From Myxococcales bacterium (GTDB taxonomy: Bacteria > Myxococcota_A > Polyangia > Polyangiales > Polyangiaceae), in NCBI GenBank assembly GCA_016212965.1, contig JACRDA010000484.1, forward strand, positions 1 through 43,861: 43,861 nucleotides of DNA, in the 5' to 3' direction. A program made the translations under genes and the position numbers. Positions 35,734-43,861 of this stretch are shown here, in pieces (position 1 is the first letter of the stretch; every line of letters starts with the position of its first letter). The notes under the pieces were generated by a model, which had not been told where the DNA came from, made no database searches, and saw nothing but the letters and a program-made list of their open reading frames with translations.

Positions 35734-37398
35734 ATGCGGTCCACGCCGCCAGCGCCCCAAAGGTCCGGGCCGACCATCCCGGTGCGTTCGCCCGGGTACG
35801 CGTCCCCGGTGCACGAGTCGTCCGCGGGCGCGGCGGCCCCCATGCGCGCCGCCCTCGACGCCGAGCTCGCGCGGCTCGAACGCGTGGCCTCGCGCGTGCT
35901 GTCGCTGATGGCGCTCGCCAGCACCGCGCTCGGCCTGGTGATCGGCCTCACGCTCTCGGCGCCGCTCGGTCTCGGCCTCGCGGCGCTCGGCGCGCCGCTG
36001 GCGCTCTGGTTCTTCGCCTTCGGGCACGCCCTCAGCCGCGGACGCGTCGGCCCGAAGCTGCGGGTCGTCGGGACGCTCGTCGAGGCGGCCATGCCCTGGG
36101 TCGCCTTCGTCATCACGGCGCAGCGCCAGGGGCCGCTCTACGCGCTCGCGTCGTGGGTGCCACCGAGCCTGTTCTTCGCGCTCGTCATCCTGTCGCTCGC
36201 GCGCCTGCGCCCGCGCGCCTGCCTGATCCACGGGGCGATCGGCGCGGTGGCGCTGCCCACGCTCTACCTCGCCCTGCTGCATCCCGAGCTGCCGGCCGAC
36301 GGCGGCGAGCTGCTCTTCGCCGGGCCCTGGATGCAGCTCAGCCGCGCCTTCACGATGCTGCTCGCCGGCGGCCTGTCCGCCATGCTCGCGCGCGGCCTGC
36401 GGCGCGCCATCGGTCGCGCCGGGAGCCACGTGCGCGCCCAGGACCTCTTCGGCAAGTACCGGCTCACGCGCGAGATCGCGCAGGGCGGCATGGGCGTCGT
36501 GTACGAGGCGCTCTACTGCCCGGAGGGCGGTTTCGAGCGGCGCGTCGCCGTCAAGCGCGTGCACCCGCACCTCGCGGCGACGGCGCGCTTCGTGGCTGCG
36601 TTTCGCGAGGAGGCGCGGCTGTCCGCGTGCCTCGCGCACCCGGGCATCGTGCAGGTGCTCGACTTCGGGCGCATCGACGACTCGTACTTCCTCGTGCTCG
36701 AGTACGTCGAGGGCATCACGCTCGGCGCGTTGATGCGGCGCGTGCGCAGCGCCGGGCTCGAGCTGCCCCCGGAGCTCGTCGGCCACGTGCTGCGCGAGCT
36801 GCTCCTGGCGCTCGCCCACGCACACGAGGGCGCCCGCGACCCGGACGGGCACCCGCTGCGGGTCGTGCACCGCGACCTGTGTCCGCCGAACGTGCTCGTG
36901 TCGCGCAACGGCGAGGTCAAGATCACCGACTTCGGCATCGCGCGCAGCCTGTCCGACGCCGCCGCCTCGCTCACCAAACACGTCGACGGGCACACCGGCT
37001 ACATGGCGCCCGAGCAGGCGCGCGCGGAGCCCTTCGACGCGCGCGCCGATCTGTTCCCGCTCGGCGTGATCGCGTGGGAGCTCTTCGGGCAGCGGCCGCT
37101 GTTCGCCTCCGACAGCGACGCGGCGTCGCTCGCCGCCCTCCTCGCCGCCCCGGTGGTGCCCATCAGCGCGCTACGCCCGGACCTCGACCCCGCCTGGGAC
37201 GAGTTGCTCGCGCGCGCCCTCGCGCGCGACCCGGCCGAGCGCTTCGCGCGGGCCACCGACATGCTCCACGCGCTCGACGCCATCCCGGGCTCGTGCGCGC
37301 CGGCCGGCGCCGAGCGCCTCGGCAAGCTCCTGCGGGAGCTCGCGGACGTCCCGAGCATGCTGCCCCCGCGCCCGGACGCGGTCACGGCCGTCGCGTGA
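35734..37398 (+). CDS. Ser/Thr protein kinase with N-terminal multi-helix membrane domain
   Basis: 554 residues. Residues 40-52 form a short helix, then about six hydrophobic segments (54-76, 78-97, 111-129, 136-157, 163-183, 201-221) make an integral membrane domain. The kinase domain follows from 240: Gly loop [12 protein letters not shown] (248-259), Lys274, HRDLCPPN (379-386), DFG 399-401, [12 protein letters not shown], then [13 protein letters not shown]. All catalytic residues are kept. Most bacterial kinases of this type have the order reversed, kinase first and helix after, so this one may read a membrane or lipid signal directly. It diverges from the GlpA-like gene and shares its control region. 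A later ATG at 35842 is possible. Confidence 0.93.
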   Translation: MRSTPPAPQRSGPTIPVRSPGYASPVHESSAGAAAPMRAALDAELARLERVASRVLSLMALASTALGLVIGLTLSAPLGLGLAALGAPLALWFFAFGHALSRGRVGPKLRVVGTLVEAAMPWVAFVITAQRQGPLYALASWVPPSLFFALVILSLARLRPRACLIHGAIGAVALPTLYLALLHPELPADGGELLFAGPWMQLSRAFTMLLAGGLSAMLARGLRRAIGRAGSHVRAQDLFGKYRLTREIAQGGMGVVYEALYCPEGGFERRVAVKRVHPHLAATARFVAAFREEARLSACLAHPGIVQVLDFGRIDDSYFLVLEYVEGITLGALMRRVRSAGLELPPELVGHVLRELLLALAHAHEGARDPDGHPLRVVHRDLCPPNVLVSRNGEVKITDFGIARSLSDAAASLTKHVDGHTGYMAPEQARAEPFDARADLFPLGVIAWELFGQRPLFASDSDAASLAALLAAPVVPISALRPDLDPAWDELLARALARDPAERFARATDMLHALDAIPGSCAPAGAERLGKLLRELADVPSMLPPRPDAVTAVA

Positions 37399-37450
37399 AG
37401 CGCGCGGGTCGGCGGCGCGCCGTGCGCGTGACTCGGTGTACGATGCGCCG

Positions 37451-39064
37451 ATGCCGAGCCTGCTCGAACGGGCCCTGAGATCGACGGCGCCGCTCGGGCC
37501 GTGCCTCGCGAGCCTCGGCGCCTGCGCCGCGCCCGTCCCTCCGACGGTCGCGCAGCCGACGCCGCACGCACCGGAGCCCGCGCCTCCGGCCGCGCCACCG
37601 CCGATCGATTTCGTCCTGTCACCGGTCTGCGGAGCCGACGGCGAGCCGACGGCGCTCGACGTGCAAGTGTCGCTCGAGCCCTGGAGCGCCGAGCCCCCGG
37701 TGTTCCGGATCGCCGATCCCGAGAACGGCACCCCCCCGGCGCGCGAGCGCGTCCTCGGGCTCGCGCTGTCGGACGCGGCGGGCGAGCTGCCCTACGCAGT
37801 TACCGAGGGTCCGGATCCGGCCGACCAGGAGCGACGCCTGTTCGTGAAGGGCGCGCGACCGGCGGAGGGCAGGCTGACGCTGCGCTATCGGGCACGCTCG
37901 ATCGCCACGTCGGACAAGGGGGCGCCGTTCGGCCTGCGCCACGACGAGCACGGCCTGGGGGGCACGGCGGACGGCTTCCTCGTGGCGCCGTCGATCGCCG
38001 CGGAGCGCACGCTGCGCGTCCGCTGGGCCATCGCGGCGTCGTGCCAGCCCGACCTCGAGCCCCTGAGCGCGCTCGGTCCGGGCCCGAGCCCGGCCGTGCT
38101 CGTCGCCCCGCCCGACGCCCTGCGCCAGGCGGGCTTCTTCCTCGCACGCCCCGAGCTCGTGACCGTCGACGCGGGGAACCTCCACATCGCGTTCGCGTTC
38201 ATCGGCCGCTTCGCCTTCGACACGCGCGCCGCGGCCCGTTACGCGGCCGCCGTGCTCGGCGCCGAGCGCGCGGCCTTCGGCGACGACGACCCGACCCCGT
38301 TCTACGCGTTCATGCGCGTGCTTCCGGAGCTCACGACGCGCGTGACCGGGGGCGGGAACGCCTACGGCTACACCTCGGTCGCGGGACCTGAGGCAGTGTG
38401 GGACGCGCGCATGCGCGACCACCTCGCCCACGAGCTCTTGCACCACTGGGTCGGCGTCCGGCTGTGGCTTCGGGACGCGGACGGGGTGAGCGGGTACTGG
38501 CTGTCCGAGGGGTTCACGGTCCACTACTCGCGCGTCGTGCCACTCCGCGCCGGGCTCCTGCCGCCAGCGGAGTTCCTGCAGCAGCTCGACAGAACGTGGA
38601 GATCGCTCCACGAGAGCCCCCACCGCGGCGCCTCCAACCGGGCGATCGAGGACGCGCTCGACCGCGGGATCGGCGACCCCGTCATCGGGCGCATTCCCTA
38701 CTGGCGCGGCGCGCTCTACGCCGCCGAGCTCGACGCCGCGATCCGGCAGGCGTCCGCGGGCAAACGCTCGCTCGACGTCGTGATGCGCGAGCTGTTCCAC
38801 CTCGCCCGGACGGCACCGCGGAACTCGGCCGGCTACGCCGAGCTACCGGAGAGCGCGTTCCGCGACCGCGTGGCGGCCGAGCTCGGGCCGGCCGGGGTCG
38901 AGCGCTTCGACGCCGTCATCCGGCGCGGCGAGCCCCCATCGCCGCCGGGCCATGCCTTCGGGCCCTGCTTCGACCGGCGCGAGCCGACGCCGGGCGCCGT
39001 CGAGTGGTTCCGGGTCGAGGGCGTGCCCGACGAGCGCTGCGGGGAGCCGGGCGTCGCCCGGTGA
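37451..39064 (+). CDS. Lipoprotein metallopeptidase, M1/M61-like gluzincin
   Basis: 537 residues from the ATG at 37451 (a GTG 15 bases upstream is also in frame). Signal ends LASLGAC (Cys25), then a Pro/Ala linker. The N-terminal beta part runs from about 55 to 250. The catalytic part has HELLHHW (His327, Glu328, His331) and, 22 residues on, Glu353 in WLSEGFTVHYSR, the zinc arrangement of M1 and M61 aminopeptidases. ITS layout, with GNAYGYTSV where M61 proteins place a substrate loop, favours M61. Probably a periplasmic or surface peptidase active on small peptides. It lies 52 bp after the kinase gene. Confidence 0.82.
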   Translation: MPSLLERALRSTAPLGPCLASLGACAAPVPPTVAQPTPHAPEPAPPAAPPPIDFVLSPVCGADGEPTALDVQVSLEPWSAEPPVFRIADPENGTPPARERVLGLALSDAAGELPYAVTEGPDPADQERRLFVKGARPAEGRLTLRYRARSIATSDKGAPFGLRHDEHGLGGTADGFLVAPSIAAERTLRVRWAIAASCQPDLEPLSALGPGPSPAVLVAPPDALRQAGFFLARPELVTVDAGNLHIAFAFIGRFAFDTRAAARYAAAVLGAERAAFGDDDPTPFYAFMRVLPELTTRVTGGGNAYGYTSVAGPEAVWDARMRDHLAHELLHHWVGVRLWLRDADGVSGYWLSEGFTVHYSRVVPLRAGLLPPAEFLQQLDRTWRSLHESPHRGASNRAIEDALDRGIGDPVIGRIPYWRGALYAAELDAAIRQASAGKRSLDVVMRELFHLARTAPRNSAGYAELPESAFRDRVAAELGPAGVERFDAVIRRGEPPSPPGHAFGPCFDRREPTPGAVEWFRVEGVPDERCGEPGVAR

Positions 39065-39141
39065 CGGCGGCGAGCGGCGCAGGGGCGGCGTCTCGCGCCG
39101 CGCGTTGCACCGACCGCTCGTTCCTGCGAGCATCACCAGCG

Positions 39142-40260
39142 ATGCGTGCTCCCTTCGCCGTTCCGCTCGCGCTCGCCGCCATCGCCGCCTGCTCGGTCGC
39201 CAATGCGCCCTCCGAGGTGAAGCCGGGCACCGGCGGGGCGCCCGCCTGCAGCGCACCCGAGGAGCTGTGCGGCTCCGCCTGCGTCGACACCGCGAGCGAC
39301 CCGGCTCACTGCGGCGACTGCGCGACGGCGTGCGTGGGCGACCAAGCGTGCGTGCAGGGCTCGTGCGTGCTCCAGTGCGGCGCCCTGACGCCGTGCGGGG
39401 TCGAGTGCATCGACACGTGGAGCGACCCCACCCACTGCGGGACCTGCACCAACGTCTGTCCCGACGCCCCGAACGCCAGCGCGACCTGCGCCGGGGCGAT
39501 CTGCGGCATCGAGTGCGCCAACGGCTTCCGGGACTGCACCGGCGGGCCCGCGGACGGCTGCGAGACGCACACGGACGCCGACCCCCTGAACTGCAACGGG
39601 TGCGGCACGGTGTGTCCCGCCGTGGCGAACGGCACGCCGGGTTGCGCGGGCGGGGCGTGCGGCGTCGGCGGCTGCGAGCTCGGGTTCGGCGACTGCAACC
39701 TCGTGCCCGACGACGGCTGCGAGGCCGACTTCTCGAGCGACCCGAGCCACTGCAGCGACTGCAACTTGCCGTGCGGTCCCAACGCACCCCAGTGCGTCGG
39801 CGGCAGCTGCACCGCCGTCGACCTCACGGGCGTGTTCGCGAGCTACACCTCCGACGGTCGCAACGTGCACATCTGGAAGACGCCCGGCCCGTGCGTGGAC
39901 CTCGCGCTCTACACGAGCTTCTGCCAGAGCCACGGCCTGACCTGGTGGCGGCCGACCTCGCAGCCGGACGCCCAGCAGCTCGTCGATTTCGCGTGGAGCC
40001 TCGACCAGGCGGTCACCTGGGTCCAGGTGCACGGCCTCGTGACCGGCCTCGGGACGATCGGCGGCTACGCCGTGGCCGTGGGCGACCCGAGCTGCTGCGC
40101 CGGACACGACGGGAGCGCGTTCGCGGCGTTCCGGCAGAACGCCTGCTCGTTCTGCGAGCCGGCGACGGGCGCGTGCACGCTCGGTCCCCAGAACACCGGC
40201 AACCAGAGCTGCTGCTGGGACAAGAGCAACCCCTACGACTGGTTCGCCTGCCAGGAGTGA
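39142..40260 (+). CDS. Cys-rich surface lipoprotein
   Basis: 372 residues. Signal with ALAAIAAC (Cys17). Residues 35-230 are a chain of short Cys-rich modules with recurring words D-P-x-H-C-G-x-C, CxNGxxDC and DGCE (SDPAHCGDC, SDPTHCGTC, SDPSHCSDC), about 40 residues apart, typical of myxobacterial surface lipoproteins. From about 235 is a separate globular domain (FCQSHGLTWWRPTSQPDAQQL, GGYAVAVGDPSCCAGH) rich in Trp and Cys. The function is unknown; adhesion or matrix binding is possible. It is 77 bp downstream of the peptidase gene. Confidence 0.82.
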   Translation: MRAPFAVPLALAAIAACSVANAPSEVKPGTGGAPACSAPEELCGSACVDTASDPAHCGDCATACVGDQACVQGSCVLQCGALTPCGVECIDTWSDPTHCGTCTNVCPDAPNASATCAGAICGIECANGFRDCTGGPADGCETHTDADPLNCNGCGTVCPAVANGTPGCAGGACGVGGCELGFGDCNLVPDDGCEADFSSDPSHCSDCNLPCGPNAPQCVGGSCTAVDLTGVFASYTSDGRNVHIWKTPGPCVDLALYTSFCQSHGLTWWRPTSQPDAQQLVDFAWSLDQAVTWVQVHGLVTGLGTIGGYAVAVGDPSCCAGHDGSAFAAFRQNACSFCEPATGACTLGPQNTGNQSCCWDKSNPYDWFACQE

Positions 40261-40298
40261 CCGCCCGGAGCCGGGCCCGCCGCCTCGTCGCGGGCCAC

Positions 40299-40341
40299 AA
40301 AAACGCGAAGCCCCGCGCTCGCTCTCGCGAGGCGGGGCTTC
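40299..40341 (-). terminator. Intrinsic terminator for the RRM-protein gene
   Basis: On the minus strand GAAGCCCCGC pairs with GCGGGGCTTC (10 bp, 40332-40341 with 40307-40316); an inner 5-bp pair (40327-40331 with 40318-40322) extends it across one bulged base, with a 4-base loop. Five T follow on that strand (40303-40299), three bases after the stem. It ends 16 bp after the RRM gene stop. Confidence 0.85.
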
Positions 40342-40356
40342 ACTCGGGCCGGTCGC

Positions 40357-40671
40357 TCAGTAGCGACGGCCGCCGCCGCCACCGCCGCCGCCGCCCGGAC
40401 GACGGCCGCCGCCGCCGCCACCGGTGCGCTCCTCGGCCTCGTTGACCTTGAGGGAGCGCCCGTCGACGGTCGCGCCGTTCATGGACGCGATGGCCTTCTG
40501 AGCGGCCTCCTGCGTGCCCATGGTGACGAAGCCGAAGCCGCGCGACTGACCGCTGTCGCGGTCCGACACGAGGTGCACGTCCGTGACCTCGCCGAAGGGC
40601 GAGAAAGCGTCGCGCAGCGTGTCCGCGTTCGACTGGAAAGAGAGATTGCCTACGTAGAGCCGGTTACCCAT
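40357..40671 (-). CDS. Gly-rich RNA-binding protein with one RRM
   Basis: 104 residues. RNP2 is LYVGNL (5-10) and RNP1 is RGFGFVTM (44-51), so the RRM fold (1-80) is complete. A tail of Gly and Arg (about 84-104, GGRRPGGG type) follows, as in cyanobacterial Rbp and plant cold-induced proteins. It binds single-stranded RNA, probably as a chaperone after cold or other stress; that role is from the family. It has its own promoter and an intrinsic terminator, so it is a single-gene unit, divergent from icd. Confidence 0.93.
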   Translation of the reverse strand: MGNRLYVGNLSFQSNADTLRDAFSPFGEVTDVHLVSDRDSGQSRGFGFVTMGTQEAAQKAIASMNGATVDGRSLKVNEAEERTGGGGGGRRPGGGGGGGGGRRY

Positions 40672-43250
<2,579 letters not shown>

Positions 43251-43287
43251 CGCGGGGCGGGACCGCCCGGGCCCGTGTAGCGGTGCT

Positions 43288-43314
43288 GCGGCGTTCGCCC
43301 CGGGCGCACGCCGC
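43288..43314. terminator. Hairpin between icd and the convergent P-domain gene
   Basis: GCGGCGT (43288-43294) and ACGCCGC (43308-43314) form a perfect 7-bp stem with a 13-base loop. It lies in the 76-bp convergent gap. No T-run follows, so it is only a possible two-way terminator. Confidence 0.35.
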
Positions 43315-43326
43315 GGCGCGCTCGGC

Positions 43327-43861
43327 TCACCACGCAAGCACGCTCAGCGTCACGCGATCGACCGTGCCCTCGTCGATGTCGTCCCCGTCGGCGAAGCACA
43401 CCCGCCAGTCGCCCACCGCCTCGAGTCCCCGGAAGTCGGCGAAGGCCGTGCCCGGACCGGTGCCGGGGCTCGGATGGCAATCGCAGCGGGTGTCGTCGCG
43501 GCACACGACCGCGCTGCCGCCGATGTCCTTGCCCATGTCCTCGGCACTGGCCGGGGCCCCGTCGCGGAAGCGGATCGGGTAGCCCGTGACGAGGTCCGAG
43601 TCGTCGCCGTTGGGGCTCTCGTTGTAGTCGTCCGAGGCCTCGGCCACGCCGGGGCGGTTGAACACCGTGAGCACGGCGGTGGTGTTCGGGCTGACCACCT
43701 TCATGATGAGGTCGCCGACGTAGGGGTGCGCGACGGCGATCTCCACCTCGACCGCCTGGACGACGTGGTGCCCGAGATCCGGGACGGGCACGGTGACGCA
43801 GTCCATCGTGGCGAGCGAGCCGTCGTAGTGGTTGGCCGAGTCGTTGACCGTGAGCCCGAGC
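43327..43861 (-). CDS. Protein with proprotein-convertase P domain, 5' end outside window
   Basis: Only the C-terminal 177 residues are in the window; the frame is open to the edge (LGLTVNDSANHYDGSLATMD), so the true start is upstream, beyond 43861. The visible part matches a P domain: VEVEIAVAHPYVGDLIMKVVSPN, TTAVLTVFNRPGVA, YPIRFRDGAPASAEDM, and the final FRGLEAVGDWRVCFADGDDIDEGTVDRVTLSVLAW. P domains are often C-terminal to secreted subtilisin-like or metallo peptidases, or on surface proteins in myxobacteria. CRDDTRCDC adds Cys in an insert. What the N-terminal part is cannot be seen. Confidence 0.8.
   Translation of the reverse strand, partial: LGLTVNDSANHYDGSLATMDCVTVPVPDLGHHVVQAVEVEIAVAHPYVGDLIMKVVSPNTTAVLTVFNRPGVAEASDDYNESPNGDDSDLVTGYPIRFRDGAPASAEDMGKDIGGSAVVCRDDTRCDCHPSPGTGPGTAFADFRGLEAVGDWRVCFADGDDIDEGTVDRVTLSVLAW

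Noticed and set aside
32863..36993. A single minus-strand open frame of about 1376 codons
   Set aside because: It joins the antisense of the kinase at 35734, an out-of-frame part of the GlpA-like gene and the real flavoprotein gene. Only the last third reads as protein; GC-rich third positions keep antisense frames open.

Overview
The window is about 44 kb of very GC-rich DNA from one chromosome. No tRNA, rRNA, CRISPR array, insertion sequence or phage gene is visible. Three Ser/Thr protein kinases, many Cys-rich or Gly/Ala-rich lipoproteins, long TPR proteins, a PEGA-like protein next to a kinase, and secreted metallopeptidases together suggest a Myxococcota genome, probably of the Polyangia type. 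That assignment is inferred from gene content, not from a marker gene.

Left part (1-13 kb): a truncated TPR protein with the remains of a C39-like peptidase domain; a membrane protein; a Kazal-like Cys-rich lipoprotein; miaE (tRNA hydroxylase); a small conserved-looking protein; glgB with a roughly 100-residue Pro/Ala-rich insertion; a two-gene operon of a kinase and a TPR/PEGA-like envelope protein; an unknown protein; and a fatty acid desaturase. Two copies of a dispersed repeat rich in CTTCAGGC fill the convergent gaps at 2455-2640 and 8179-8397.

Middle part (13-30 kb): a PHA-system-type protein, a second kinase followed by a methyltransferase, a DUF4344-type metallopeptidase lipoprotein and another lipoprotein, and an acyl-CoA dehydrogenase. 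Next come three small genes joined by ATGA stop/start overlaps, then a cyclic-nucleotide-binding protein whose second half carries a HEPN-like RNxxxH motif and a CxxC. A divergent repeat copy, a Suv3-type helicase, a glutathione S-transferase-like protein, further membrane proteins or lipoproteins and a GT4 glycosyltransferase follow.

Right part (30-44 kb): a SulP anion transporter; a tight three-gene flavoprotein module (GlpA-like oxidase with a BFD Fe-S domain, a pyridine nucleotide-disulfide-type flavoprotein, DUF1667) that diverges from a kinase with an N-terminal six-helix membrane domain, the two sharing a gap with a perfect 13-bp inverted repeat; a HExxH peptidase lipoprotein; a Cys-rich lipoprotein; a Gly-rich RRM protein with a good promoter and an intrinsic terminator; monomeric isocitrate dehydrogenase; and a P-domain protein cut by the window edge.

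Most genes look like ordinary chromosomal genes. The items I would look at first are the cNMP/HEPN-like protein, the intergenic repeat family, the divergent flavoprotein/kinase control region and the overlapping three-gene cluster.
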